This document shows positions 47,471 to 59,879 of a stretch of 64,000 bases of DNA, piece by piece; the first letter of the stretch is position 1; each line of letters opens with the position of its first letter. The position numbers were made by a program, and so were the translations under genes. The stretch is from assembly GCA_022605955.1 (NCBI GenBank), contig JAKCOZ010000007.1, positions 36,558,991 to 36,622,990 of the forward strand, in the 5' to 3' direction. The DNA is from Rallus limicola (Eukaryota > Chordata > Aves > Gruiformes > Rallidae). The notes beneath the pieces are model-generated. The model was not told the DNA's origin, searched no databases, and was given only the letters and a program-made list of their open reading frames with translations.

Positions 47471-48639
47471 TGCCAATACAGAAGATAAAAGTTTTCCTTG
47501 GTGTTTCCCTGGACAGTCATTTCAAGAAGTCAGAGTGTACAAGTAGCAGGGAAAAGAGGTTAATGATATAGATAATTTCTTCCAAAAAATCCTTCCTCTA
47601 GCACTAGTATATCTCTACTTCAGGCACAGAATGGACTTGAGTGTACTAGACTTTATTTATGCCTTGTTTTCCTCTTTTCAGGAAATATAATCTGTTCTAA
47701 GTAAATTAGTTTTAAGAGTAGTATGATTTGAGTTCCTCATGATATTATGACAGCAAGTTCCACAGATAAGCATTACCCAACAGGCCCAAGTTTGGATCAA
47801 ACTCAGTAATGGCCTCTAACCTCTTACAGTTTGTACCTTGGAAAAGCAGTTTGACCTTCACTATAGAGTTCTCCAATACTTGCCTTCTAATATTTAATCA
47901 CAAAGAATGAATTATTAGGAATGAATCAGAAATAAAACAGGAGACAACACCAACCAAATTCCTACTAAAATCCAACTAAATTCCTTAAACCTCCTACAAC
48001 TTCAAAGACAACATAAGGATATAGTAGAACTAGAAAACAGTAACAAAGACAAAATAAGAACTATTTTGGCTGGAAAAGGGATATATATCTTGGAGACCTC
48101 CAGCTTGGAAGAGACATAACTGACAGAGGAATATTACAAAGACCTCTCAAATTAAAAATACCATGGAAAAAAAGGTAAATAATTATTCTTTATCTCATAA
48201 ACCACAAAGAGCAATTCAAAGCAATAAACAGCAGGCTTCAAAACAAAACAAAACAATGTACACTTTCACCCTGTGTTTAATTAGATTATGGAATAATTAC
48301 TGCACAATGTTAAAGACACTGAAAATATAAATGTATTCAAAAAGGGATTTAGACAAATGAGTAGATATGGATTAAATATGATGATCCAGATGCAATAACC
48401 AGCTGAATGTTTATCGAAATCCGCAAGGCATTAAATAAGCTGCTTCTTCCCTCCTATAGAGATGCTGCCAGCTGCCTTTAGAGACAACTGGTTGAAGTAG
48501 ATCAATCTTTAAGCCATGGTTGGGTTTTTTTCAAATTACAAAATATCTTCGTAACGTAAGAACCTTGGTCTGTTTAGATAACCAGTTTGTTAAGGCTATG
48601 ATGTGAATCTCTGTTTCTTGCAATCACTTTTTGAATCAT
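47471..48639. other. ZFAT intron, no feature seen
   Basis: AT-rich unique intron. No recognised element. Confidence 0.5.
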
Positions 48640-49150
48640 CCCTCCAGGAGTAGGGCTTCCACAACCTCTCTGGGCAGCCTTTCCAGTGCCTCAGAGTAAA
48701 GAATTTTTTCTAATGTCTAACCTAAACCTACTCTCTTTCAGCTTAAAGCCATTGCCCCTTGACCTGTCACTACACCACCTGCTGAAAAATCCCTCTCCTA
48801 CTTTCCTGTAGGACCCCTGTAAGTAATGGCATGCTGCAATTAGGTCACCCTGGAGGCCTCTCTTCTTCAGACTGAACAAGCCCAACTCTCCCAGCCTGTT
48901 GTCACAGGAGAGGTGCTCCAGCCCCTTGATCATCTTCGTGGCCCTCCTCTGGACTCATTCCAACAGTTCTATGTCTTTCCTGTACTGAGGACCCCAGAGC
49001 TGGATGCAGTACTCCAGGTGGGGTCTCCCCAGAGCAGAGTAGAGGGGCAGAATTACCTCCCTTGACCTGCTGACCATGCTGTTCTTGATGCAGCTCAGGA
49101 CACAGCTGGCCTTCTGTGCTGCTGGCAGACACTGCCAGCTCATGATGAAC
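48640..49150 (-). mobile_element. CR1 LINE fragment lacking the last 3' segment
   Basis: An antisense CR1. The minus strand encodes LPAAQKASCVLSCIKNSMVS and [20 protein letters not shown], then the '[19 protein letters not shown]' block. The normal 3' terminus (the ggtttgggttggaaggga block) is missing, so the 3' side was lost after insertion. Confidence 0.9.
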
Positions 49151-50839
49151 CTTGTAAATTTTGTATAGATTACCTCACCATGAGGTTAAACACTTTTTAA
49201 CTCAAAGAAACAGAAACACAGACCTATGTATGGTGGGATGAAGATCAGTACCTCTTTCAACAGAGCTGGACATTAGATTGGCTGAGCTAAATCAATCTGT
49301 AATCTCATGGTAATTTAAATACATGCTCATATGCAGAGGGAAAGCTCTAATTTTCTTAACCTTGCTTAATTCCACATTTTCTTTAAATCAACATAAGGCT
49401 AGCTTGTTTTCTCTAGCCCTCAACTCAACTACATGTTTGTGATGCCTTAAAAGTGCCAGCACAGGAGTTTATGATGATGAATGCATCAGGCTAAAATCTA
49501 CACCTTGTGTCTCCTTCTGCAAATACAATTACTTTTCTAGCATGTTTTACCACATCACTGCATAAATGTGCACTGCTCCAAAAGACAGCAATCTGTGGTC
49601 AGGGGTAGGGTGGGAAGACACCACCGTCCCTGGGACAGCAGTCTGTACTGGGCTTAACGACTTAAGTCACTCCTTTGAAGAGAGGCAGTCTCAGTTCTCC
49701 TCCTCTCCCCTGAAAGACTTATTTTGTCACCACTTTCCAACTTTCCAAACTTGAGTGTCCCCAGTGTGAGACATTTCAGTAAGGATAACTGGTAGAAAAC
49801 AAATCCTCTAGCTAAGAAAACTAGTATGTGGATGTGCACATGTATGTATACTTTCTTTGCCTCTTTTTAAAAATCAATTTACTGCAGGCTGACACAACCA
49901 TTACTGCCAGTGCAAGAAACAGGAAGTCATCTGGGAAATAAGAGACAAGCAGGAAAGCTCCCCTGGCAACAGTCTGATATTAAATCAATTCAGGTATGTC
50001 ATAAACCCACAATCATTGTTCTGTGAGCTACAAAAAAAAAAAAAAAATCTTCAAGAGAAAAGACTGTTATCAGGTTAACAGCAAAGACTGTCATCAGTTA
50101 AACTAAGTCAGCCCCCAAACAGTAAGCAAAATATTCTTCCAACTCTTCCTTGCTTAGCAAAAATCTTAATGGAAGGAGGAACCAAGAGTTAATAAATTAC
50201 AGCACAGAGCATCGCAGCAGGAGAACGTAGCTGGCCTTTTATGGATAGTGCAAATTAGGGAGAGAAAAACCTGAACAGTGTTGTATTAAGAATTTGTATG
50301 AGAAAAAATCTAACTCCTTTAGAAATAAATTAAAAGGACCAAAACCTTAAATGTTTTATGCTATTTTTGTATATCTTCAGCTCTACCAAAGAAAACAAGA
50401 ACTCTACTACTGACCAGCTCTATAGGAACTCTCCTAGTAACAAATAGAGTCATTAAAATATTATAGGACTCACATAAAGTGACAATTTAAATGTTCAAAC
50501 TAGAATCTCTCCTGAGTCAAAGTATTTGGGAATTAATAATAAATTTGTTTTAGAAGCCCTGATAATATTACAGGATTTAAACATGGGAAATAAAATATGT
50601 TACAAAAAAAGACTGAGCATTTGGCAGAGTTTACTCACTGCTTCTTAAAAAGCCTATGAACAAAAGTATCTGCCATTCAAAACAACTATTTTTAGATGTG
50701 CATATAATTGTAGTTATTAATTCTCATTCTTAATTGCAATGCTTATGTAAAACTGCACTCCACTTATATATAACACAAGATGTGCATGTTCAGGAACACA
50801 ACACTCCCTGTACTAAAGGTCTCTGGATGCATCTAGTTA
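49151..50839. other. ZFAT intron, no major feature
   Basis: Unique intron with a 16-base A-run at 50032-50047. Nothing else recognised. Confidence 0.5.
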
Positions 50840-51440
50840 TGGAATCATAAAGTGATTTTGGGTGTAAGGGACCTTAAAGGCTATCTAGATCCAACCACAC
50901 TGCCAGGGGCAGGGACATCTTACACTAGATAAGGTTATTCAGAATTGCATCCCACCTGGCTTTGAACACTTCCAGGGCGGGGGCATCCACAACTGCTCCA
51001 TGCAACCTGTTCCAGTGCCCCACCACCTTCAGAGAGAAGGCCTTCTTCCTTATATCTCAACTAAATCTACCCTCTTTTAGCTTAAACCCATTACCCCTCA
51101 TCCTAACACTACATGCCTTTGTAAACAAACTTTCTTGTAGGCCCTTTCAGGTTCTGGAAGGCTGTGTCGGGTCGCCCTGGAGGCACATCCAAGCTGAACA
51201 AAGTCCATCCCTCTCAGCCTGTCTTCACAGGAGAAGTGCTCCAGCCCTATCAGCATCTTTGTGGCTCTCCACCGTACTGGCTCCAAAAGGTCCATGCGCT
51301 TATTGTACTGGGAGCCCCCAGAGCTGTATGTAGTACTCCAGGTAGGGTCTTATGATAATGGTGTAGGAGCTTATAACTGGCCTTGTTGAATTGTACAAGG
51401 TTCACAGGGGCCCATCTATCTAGGCTATCCTGGTACCTCA
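50840..51440 (-). mobile_element. CR1 LINE 3' fragment
   Basis: An antisense CR1 with its 3' end at 'atggaatcataaagtgattt' and 3' UTR blocks ('cacctggctttgaacacttc', 'ctgttccagtgccccaccac'). It reaches the end of ORF2 and beyond to 'cttgttgaattgtacaaggt'. It is divergent, with many indels. Confidence 0.9.
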
Positions 51441-52449
51441 ATGTCTGCAGAGAAAAAATACGTATTACTTTTATTCAAACTGTATTTACTCTGTGGGTTA
51501 ACACTAGCTTTCCAATTTCTAAAGCTGTAAATCTATTACCTTTCTTATGCATCCCAAGTAAACATTTCCAAAAAGGAAGATGGGAAAAAAAAAAAAATCA
51601 ATGTTTTCCAACTATCCTTTCTGCAAAGTTAAAAACCAATCTGTTTGTTCAGAAGGATTTTTAGGAGATCAATTTAGTCACAATCTACTCAACACACAAT
51701 AAAGACCAGTGTCCCAAACCCAAATAGTATACAGCAAAAATACAGCAAACTGATAATGTAATACTTCATATATATACATATATATATAATACTTCAAATA
51801 TATACAAGACAGGAGACACATGGTCTGATTATTTCCTCTAAATACAACTATATCTCACAGCCTTCTCTATTTTTCTAATCAAATGTTTACTTGACTTCAT
51901 CAACAGGACTTCACCACACTAGATATGAAAAAGGATATTTCCATGCAACTTTAAAGCTAGATAAGAGGTGGCTAAAGAACACTAAAGCTTGTGAAAAGAT
52001 GACCAAGTTTTTATAGAGCTTAAGCAGCTTTAAACTTTATTTTCAACTTCACTCTACAGATGATCTAGCACACAGAGAGAAGTGGAGAGGGGAGAAATGT
52101 TTTATCTGTTTCTGTTCTTCAACAGCAGTCTATAGCAATAACTCAGCTCTTCAGCACATCATAAATCTCCAGAAAAATTGAATAAAAGATGATGAAAAAT
52201 CTTTATAAAAGTCCAGGCATAGAAGTATTACTGAGAAAAGGGATCAGATTAAGAATTGTCAGTGACAGTAAAATATAATTAGATCATGGAAATTAATGAA
52301 AAAAATACAAGAAAAAGCAATAAAAAATGAATTTTAAAATAGTTGTTAAATGAAATGTTTGTCTTTGAATCTTCAAAGAGTTAACCACTTACACTGTATC
52401 TTTTATAATTTCCAAATTCTGAAAAGTAGGATTATAATTCATAACTGTC
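51441..52449. other. ZFAT intron, AT microsatellite
   Basis: AT-rich intron with a TA-repeat stretch at about 51767-51789. No recognised gene or interspersed repeat. Confidence 0.5.
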
Positions 52450-52609
52450 TTAACAGACCTTATCACTGCCTACAATTACCTGAAAGGAGGTTGCAGACAG
52501 GTGGGCGATGGTCTCTTCAGCCAGGTGACAGGAGATAGGACAAGGGGAAATGGCCCCAAGCTGTGCCAGGGCAGGGTCAGATTAGATGTTAGGAAAAAAT
52601 TTTTCTGTC
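52450..52609 (+). mobile_element. CR1 3' UTR fragment, truncated at both ends
   Basis: A plus-strand piece of a CR1 3' region: 'tgcctacaattacctgaaag', 'ggtgacaggagataggacaa', 'gatgttaggaaaaaattttt'. It breaks off where the ORF1-like CR1 segment begins. Confidence 0.75.
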
Positions 52610-53240
52610 TGTCCTCTGCACTTACCAGAACGGCTGAGGCGACCCAGACAGAGCTGCCAGGGAAACATGCAGCCTGCCAGGCCTCAGGGTAGTGCCAGAG
52701 CCTGTCCCTGGGAATGGATGGCAGCAGTGACAACGGCTGTGTGAGGTGTGACCAGGGGGATGATCTGCTCGGTCTGCAGGCAGGGCCACAGGAGGAAGTA
52801 CAAAGGGTCAGGAGCATAAGGGAGGCTGAGAAGACACAGGCTGGTGGAGCCATGCTCTGCCCTGCCTCAGGTGGAAACAGGGACAGACACCAGACAAAAC
52901 CCAAGGCCAAGGGGACCCTGTGTTCTCCCCTGGCCAGGATGAAGGCAGCAGCTTAAGGGAAAGGAGTGAATGGAGGCCAGTCCATGCTCAGAGTTGTAGG
53001 CGAACCTCCTACTTGCCCACCCCGACCTCCCAGCTGCCTCTGTACAACAGGTATGAGGCTCTTATGAGGATGTTGAAGGCCAGTCAATGGATGATGTGGG
53101 TGATGGTCCATCTACACCAGAGCTATTGCCAAGGCCAGAAAGGCTCAGGCCTGTATCATGACCACCTCCATGAGGAAGAAAAAGCAAGTCAGTGTTGTAG
53201 GTAATTCCCTGTTTGAGGGGACACCATAGCTAAGCTCCTT
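52610..53240 (+). mobile_element. CR1 ORF1 remnant (Cys-rich region, esterase start)
   Basis: The plus strand encodes pieces of CR1 ORF1. NGCVRCDQGDDLLGLQAGPQ and EEVQRVRSIREAEK (about 52730-52840) match the Cys-containing N-terminal region and the 'R.RSIREAE' helix of avian CR1 ORF1. Near 53190 KKKQVSVVGNSLFEGTP corresponds to the start of the ORF1 esterase-type domain (VVGDSLLRGTE), with the GDS nucleophile motif changed to GNS. In-frame stops and shifts separate the pieces. The segment joins directly to a CR1 3' end at about 53240, with EN and RT missing. Confidence 0.7.
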
Positions 53241-53836
53241 CCAAGAGGGTGATGCTGACAAGCGCAGTGTGCATTCATGGTCAAGAAGGCCTATGGTATC
53301 CTGAGGTGCATTAAGAAGAGTGTGGCCAACAGGTTGAGGAAGGTTATCAGCCACCCCTTCTCTGCCCTGCTGGACTTCTGCGTTCAAGAAATACTGGGAA
53401 CTACTGGAAAGAGTCCACATGGAGGGCTACAAGGATTATTAGGGAACTGAAACATCTCTCTTATGATGAAAGGCTAAGAGCACTGGGTCTAGGAGGAGAG
53501 AGGATCTCATCAATACTTACAAATTTTTAAAGGCAGATATCAAGAGGATAGCATCAGACTGTTCAGTGGTGCCCTGTGACAGGACAAGGGGCAAAAGGCA
53601 CAAACTGTAACACAGGAAGTTCCATCTCAGTAACATGGAAAACTTCTTTACTTTGATGGTAGCAGAGCACTGGGACAGACTGCCCAGAGGTGTTGTTGAG
53701 TCATCTTCTCTGGAGATATTCAAAACCTAGATGCGATCCTGTGCAACCTGCTTTAACTGATCCTGCTGTAGCAGGGAGATTGGGCTAGATGATCTTCACA
53801 TGTCCCTTCCAATACCAACCATTCTGTGATTCTGTT
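53241..53836 (+). mobile_element. CR1 LINE 3' end joined to ORF1 remnant
   Basis: A plus-strand CR1 from 'catggtcaagaaggcctatg' (the KKAYGILRCIKKSV block) through the RT C-terminus and a 3' UTR of a divergent subfamily, ending 'accattctgtgattctgtt'. The same orientation as the ORF1 piece and its direct abutment suggest one copy with a large internal deletion, though recombination of two copies is possible. Confidence 0.85.
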
Positions 53837-54740
53837 TTCCCTTCTAAGCACACATCATATATGTAATTGAGCTCATCCAGCTTCTTCTACCATAACTATG
53901 AATGGACTTTAGCAAAGTCCAAGCATATTACAGGTCTCAGTATCAAAGAATACTACAGAACAGCACAGAAAATCCAGCCAGCTTCCAAACTGCATTCTAG
54001 TTGTTCTTAGAGCTATAAACCAAACAAATACTCAGAAATGTTAGCAATAATGGAAAGGAGAACAATAAAACTACAAGGCTGAAAATAACACAGAAAATTA
54101 TTAAGCGATTCTGTCAATTAGGTGAGTGACTGGTTTATATAAATATGCAAATGCAAATCTAGTTTTAAACTACATAGCTTGAAATGATTCCAAAATCCTT
54201 TCATGAAAAAGGCCTATAGAAATTTATGAATGAAGAATCCATCACATTGGAACGTTACTTGATTTTGAAACATGTATACATATTTTCTGTCAAACTATTA
54301 ATGTGCTTAAATATTAACTTATGTATATAGTAAGCTATTCATAATAAAATTTACATTTATCATAAATATACTTAGAAATGAAGAGCTAAAATAAAGATAT
54401 TATGGACAAAATATTTTCCTTTTCCTTGGTCACTGATTTTTCCAGTTTCTTCTTTAAAACCATTCACAGACTAAACATAACTGATATTCATGTTGCTAAC
54501 TACACCCAGGTCCAGCATTTGTCATTACCTATGAAGAAATGCAATGGCAGTTCTAAAATTATGTAGCTGCCAGGTGCAGAGATTCTGTATTATGATATCC
54601 AATTACTACTACATACTTCTTGGATAATACATACCCTAAACGGTCCACTCTTAGACCAATGACTACTTTGTACAGTGTCAGCAATTAATGTCAGCATTAA
54701 TAAAATCAAATTTTATTATAAAACTGGTGATTCTCATTAC
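53837..54740. other. ZFAT intron, no feature seen
   Basis: AT-rich unique intron next to the exon at 54741. Confidence 0.5.
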
Positions 54741-54914
54741 CTGGAATAGCTTCATGGGCTGTCAAAACCACACTTATAATAGGATTTTTAGCTCCTGGAA
54801 CCTGTTCAGTCTCCTTAGTTGATGGAGGTTTCTCTGTTTTCTGAAGTCGGGGCCTCTTTGGAGTTTTTTCTCGCTCATCTTCCTTCCTGTCAAGGTCAAC
54901 GTCAGAATCATTAC
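54741..54914 (-). CDS. ZFAT: ZFAT coding exon, acidic/basic segment (first exon in window)
   Basis: 174 nt: two bases complete a Gly codon, then 57 codons and one base. It begins NDSDVDLDRKEDEREKTPKR and ends with the highly conserved KNPIISVVLTAHEAIP, matching human ZFAT (NESDLELEKKC...KKPIISVVLTAHEAIPG). A charged segment with a basic patch (TPKRPRLQK), possibly a nuclear localisation signal, precedes the conserved block. The acceptor is ctctttag and the donor is CCAG|gtaatg. The N-terminal finger and AT-hook exons were not found to its right, so they lie outside the window. Confidence 0.96.
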
Positions 54915-57508
54915 CTAAAGAGTAAACATCAAAAAGAATGTAACTATGTACAAAAGAAATGGAGTTAGCAGTCATTAAGGCTCTAAGCAAAATTAAAAAT
55001 CAACACTACTGTGCAATGAAATACATGTTATTAAAGGAAGGCATGATGATGAGTCCGTAAAGGGGAATTTTTTTCCCTCTATTGAATAACACCAGAGTGA
55101 TATCTTTACAAATAGACAAAATAGGAAAAAATAAAGAAAAAACAAATTAAAATGGAATCTCAGGAGCATTGAATTTCTACATTATCCTGACATTATTGTG
55201 GATTTTTGTGGAAGTTCTACAAATGGAGAATTCCTTACGACTTCACCATCAATGAACAAATTCTTTTTCTCCCTATCATATGAACTTTAGGATTATTTCT
55301 TCCAGTACTAGATTTGTTATCAGTCTCATTTAATGGAAAGGTTTCCAATGGTCTCTCTGGTTATGGGGCTTTTTTTCCCACTGCTACTCTGAATCAATAA
55401 TCAGAAAAATACTTTTCTTTTTCAACATAGCTTCAAGCATTAAGGTTCAAAACAGTTCTTTGATTCAACCTAACTACTGACATGTAACTCTTCATTTTGA
55501 AGACCTGCACTTTTAAATCATCTCTATTTTTTGTTGTTCACAATTTCTTTAGTATCTAACACTGGATAACTTTAACACCTGTTAACTAGAAAGCAAGAAC
55601 AATAATTGTATTCAAATCATTCATCTGAAATAAGAACGAATAAGCTGTAATCAGCTAAGTCGTTCCTTGAACCTATTTCTTTGTTAAAGCAAATGGGGAG
55701 TTCTTACTGAAATTCTAAATAATATAAAATAAAGCTTATATACAAAGAATTAGCAGCATAAAGAATAAAACCAGAGGTTTGCATGTTTATACCAGGAGAA
55801 TTTCTTTATATTAAATGAAGTTGTAGAAAATGCAGTCTAGAGAAAACATTCTTTGCAAATTAAGGCATTATGCAAACATTCCACAAGTAATGACTAAGGA
55901 AAGCAAAAACTGATTGAGGAAAGAAAATTATAAATGAGCCCTCAGAATTTTGAAATATTTTTTTTCCCAAATATAAAGCAGCTGACACAATTTCCAGAAT
56001 AAGGCATTCAATGTACATTCATAACGTGCTGTAGCTGCTCTACTGAGATAAGGAAACAATATATAAATAAAAAACAGTAATGGCAAAGGTGTAATGTGTC
56101 TAGAGATGTTTACAGCATGTAAATAGCAAAAGCAGTGGGAAGATATGCTACGTGGAAATGCCTGTGTTTTAATTTCAGTAATACTTCATTAATATTCAGC
56201 TGAGATTCAAACATATCTGTCTCCTGTGGTCTTACCTTAATGGAACACAGGGTTAAAGAGTTCTGGCTGTTCCATAAATAATAAAGGACACAAGCACACA
56301 ATTACAAACTCACTACAACCTGGATAAACCAAGATCTTTACTAGATACAAACCCAGAAAGAAACAAGATATGTAGGAACTAATTTCAATTTCTCAGACAG
56401 AGGCAGAAATGCATATGCTGACAACTGTTAATGACTTGACATTAATCTGTAAATCTGAAAATTACAAGACCTAGAATGAGCAAAACCCACATAGAAAATT
56501 GAATTCAAAGACCATTACCAAGCCATCTTTCTACGGAGTCATGTTAGCAAAATGCTTCTGCCCCAGCTTCCCAATAGATAATAGAAAATTAAGCTGTGCC
56601 CTGAGAGCCCCAGCTTTACACTGACTGCTGGTGATTTCTTCAATTTCATTTAATTCCCTGATATATGTCTCCTGAGCTACCTTCTTCTCTGTAGATACCT
56701 ATGATTTTGGAAAAATGAGGCTGCTTTAAAGGCAGATATATAGGCTCTCATTATGTCCCCATTTAACTCTTTAATATAGCTGCAAATTACTGCTTGCTAT
56801 TGGAAGCACGTAATCCTAACACTGGCATTTCTCTGCAATAATTCAACAGGATATTTGAATATAAAGGAACAGGCTTTTCAAACAGAAACTGCCTGCACAG
56901 TGTCGTCTTTTAGGGGGATGAACAGGGGTGGGAGGAAACAAATGCATTTTCCACATTTCCTTTGTGAAACAACCTCTGTTAGTTTATTATCAACAACAAA
57001 ATGACTTGTCACAAATTTCTCAGCAGGACCAGGCCACCAACAGAAGAAAGTCTTCTCAGAAAGAATCAGAATACACAAAGAACATGAGCTGCTTATTACA
57101 TTGGGTTTCCCTAAGGCTACTCCACATACTGTTGAACAACAATTACAGAAATTAACTCGGGTTAATTACACTGCTTTTATTCAGTGGACAGTAAGATTTA
57201 ACAACAGGTTTAGGGAAAGTAATTATATACCTCTGGACAAAAGTCTTAAGTCATTTTTTGCATGCTTTAGGTAACAGAAATTCAGAGAAAGACCGAAGGA
57301 AAGCTGTGATTAGGACAGAAGAATTTCCTTCATTTTGCTTGGGATCACATACCGAATTCCTAGCAGGTTTATGAATAGAGTACAAGCACTGTACTCCTAA
57401 ACCCTACTTCAAAAGTATTATGAAATAAAAGTTAAGTCAGTTTAATGAAGAAATCAAGTGGTTGGAAAAAAACCTACAAAAACATTTTATTGCCTTTTCA
57501 CGTTAACC
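54915..57508. other. ZFAT intron, no feature seen
   Basis: AT-rich unique intron. I looked on the minus strand for the preceding ZFAT exon (finger CSKCCRKFSNTRQLRKH, AT-hook RGRPKG) and did not find it. Confidence 0.5.
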
Positions 57509-58032
57509 TGCATCCTAGTGTTGGCTGGGATGAAGGCATGAACTTCTGGGGTGGAGTTAATTTTCTTCCTAGTAGCAGGTATATGAATGAGAACAATGTT
57601 GGTAACACAATGATGTTTTGGTTGTTGCTGGGCAATGTTTACACAACATCAAGGAATTCTGATGCCCTACCAGGCACACAAGAACCTATGAGGGAACATG
57701 GCCAGGACAGTTGACCCAAACTAGCCAAAGGAATATTCCATACCACATGACATCATGCTCAGCATACAAAATTGGGGGGAGATGATTGAAGTCTGGGACC
57801 AGCTGGGTATCAGTAGTCTGCAGGTGCTGAGCAATTGTGTCATGCATCATTTGTTTTGTATATTATATTATTATCACAGAACTGTTCTCTTCCTTTTCTG
57901 TCATATTAAACGGTCTCTATCCTGATGCAGGAGATTTAACTCTTTTTGCCCATTCTCTTGCCAATCCCACTGCGGGCAGGGGAGCAAGCAAATAGCTGTG
58001 TGGTTCTTTCAGGTGACTCCCAGATAACCAGT
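57509..58032 (+). mobile_element. ERV LTR, ERVL-like avian family (solo or isolated)
   Basis: A plus-strand LTR recognised from 'gagttaattttcttcctagt', 'agttgacccaaactagccaa', 'ggaatattccatacca', 'gagcaattgtgtcatgcatc' and 'acttgttttgtatatt'-like text. It then has ATTAAA before 'cggtctctatcctgatgcag' and a degraded U5 end. A 19-bp insertion lies near the 5' end. No PBS or internal retroviral sequence is attached, which suggests a solo LTR. It is antisense to ZFAT and decayed. Its layout parallels the LTR at 43405-43967. Confidence 0.85.
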
Positions 58033-58399
58033 AACTCTATTAACTGCTGAATATGGGAACCCCACTGGAAAATAGAAAAAGAAAAAAAAAAGGGAATCAC
58101 AGAGTTGAGTTTGTTCGATCCACAGTAGTGAATAATGAACTTCTATTACCACAGTAACAAACCAACAAATGTTTCATGACTGGGAGGCAGCCCAGTTTGC
58201 TAGTTCCTTCAGCTCAAAGAAAGGTAAAAGCCGTAGAAAAGATGTGCTGCAAGAAATACAGCTGGCTAACTCCCTGCTTTCAAAACAGAATTGTCCAAAA
58301 TGCTATTCAAAAAGATTTTAAAATAAGACACAGAATTGCAGTATGAAATTATTCTTTTAATAAACTCTTGCTATTTCATATGCATGGAAAACTTGTATA
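58033..58399. other. ZFAT intron, no feature seen
   Basis: Short unique stretch between an LTR and a CR1 fragment. Confidence 0.5.
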
Positions 58400-58930
58400 T
58401 AGATGCTCCTGCCCCTCTACTCTGGTGAGACCCCCAGCCCACAGAGTGCTATGTGTAGGTCTCAGGTCCCCAGTACAAAACAGACATGGAGCTGTTGAAG
58501 CAAGTCCAGAGGAGGGCCACAAAGATGATGAAAGGGCTGGAACACCTCTCCTATGAAGACACACTGAAAAAGGTGGGCACGTTCAGCCTGGAGAAGAGAA
58601 GGCTCCAAGGAGACCTTATAGCAGCCTTCCAGTACCTGAAGGGGCTACAAGAAAGATGGGGAGAGACAGTTTACAAGGCAAAGGGGTAATGGCTTTAAAG
58701 ACAGGAAATTTAGATTAAATGTAAATTAGAAATTCTTTACACTGAGGGTCGTGAGGCACTGGAACAGGTTGCCTAGAGAAGTTGTAGGTGTCCCCTTCCT
58801 AGAAGCATCCAGGTTGGAGGGGGGTCTGGGCAACTTGGTCTAGTGGAGGGTGGCCCTGTCCATGAAAGGAGGGTTGGAACTATGATCTCTAAGGTTGCTT
58901 CCAACTGAAGCCATTCTGTGATTTTATGAC
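58400..58930 (+). mobile_element. CR1 LINE 3' end fragment
   Basis: A plus-strand CR1 from 'gatgctcctgcccctctact' through [20 protein letters not shown] and '[20 protein letters not shown]' to a full 3' UTR ending 'attctgtgattttatgac'. 5'-truncated and non-functional. Confidence 0.93.
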
Positions 58931-59879
58931 TGAATCTCAACTTTCACCTTCTCAATATGATATGAAAATAAGCAATGACTAGCAGGAGTACTAAATTCAC
59001 TATCTGTAAAGATGTGTGGAAAACAGAGTGCCATACAAATTCTATTCACACAAAAAAGACCCACACAGGTATTAAACTGATTTGCTGATTATACATTTTC
59101 AGTTAGTGTGTATTATTTGAACAGACATTCTCAATACTCACGATACATAAAAAGTTGTGTCATCTATGGAGAGATCAAATAAAATTCTATCCTTAAAACC
59201 CAAAATTTATTCACTAATATGATGCATGTTAATGGTAGTAGCCCCATTCTTCTTCTTTCTGAAAGGAACAAACATCTTCCAGAAGCAATTTGTTGATAAT
59301 GACCTGGGACTGCACACATTGCTAATAAGTTCTGATGTAAGCTGAAAGATATGCAAGAAACCCCAAAGAAAACATAAAACTTCCCATCAAATCACCAAAC
59401 AAAATCTCCCAATGACAGTTCTTCTCTTCCTGAGTTCTTTCTACACCAAAAAGACCTGAACTAGAAGGTGTGCTTTAGGAAAGGAGTCGGAGGGAGACAA
59501 AAGTTTGTCTTAATGAAAAAAAAGTTTCTACCTTGACCACAGGACTCAAACTGCCTTTCCAAAATCTGGGACCATATCTCATCAGTAATTTTTATGTCTT
59601 CTTGGAAAAAATTACTTAAGTATTACCAACATAAAGAGAAAAAATAAGAATTTTGTTTCTCAACATTAGCACAATTACTGTGTATAATACAACGACTCTT
59701 CTATTATAATGGAATACACTTAAGTGATTTTAAGATGATTTATGAGGAAACTGAGTATATGCCACTCAGAATAGCTAAAAGCTTCTGCTTTTAGCAGTAA
59801 GGGACTTTGGCTGCTCCTAAACAGATTCACTTACACAAAATGCCTCACTTTGCATCTCCCTTTCTAAGCAGTCAGCTTA
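58931..59879. other. ZFAT intron, no feature seen
   Basis: Unique AT-rich intron between two CR1 copies. Confidence 0.5.
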
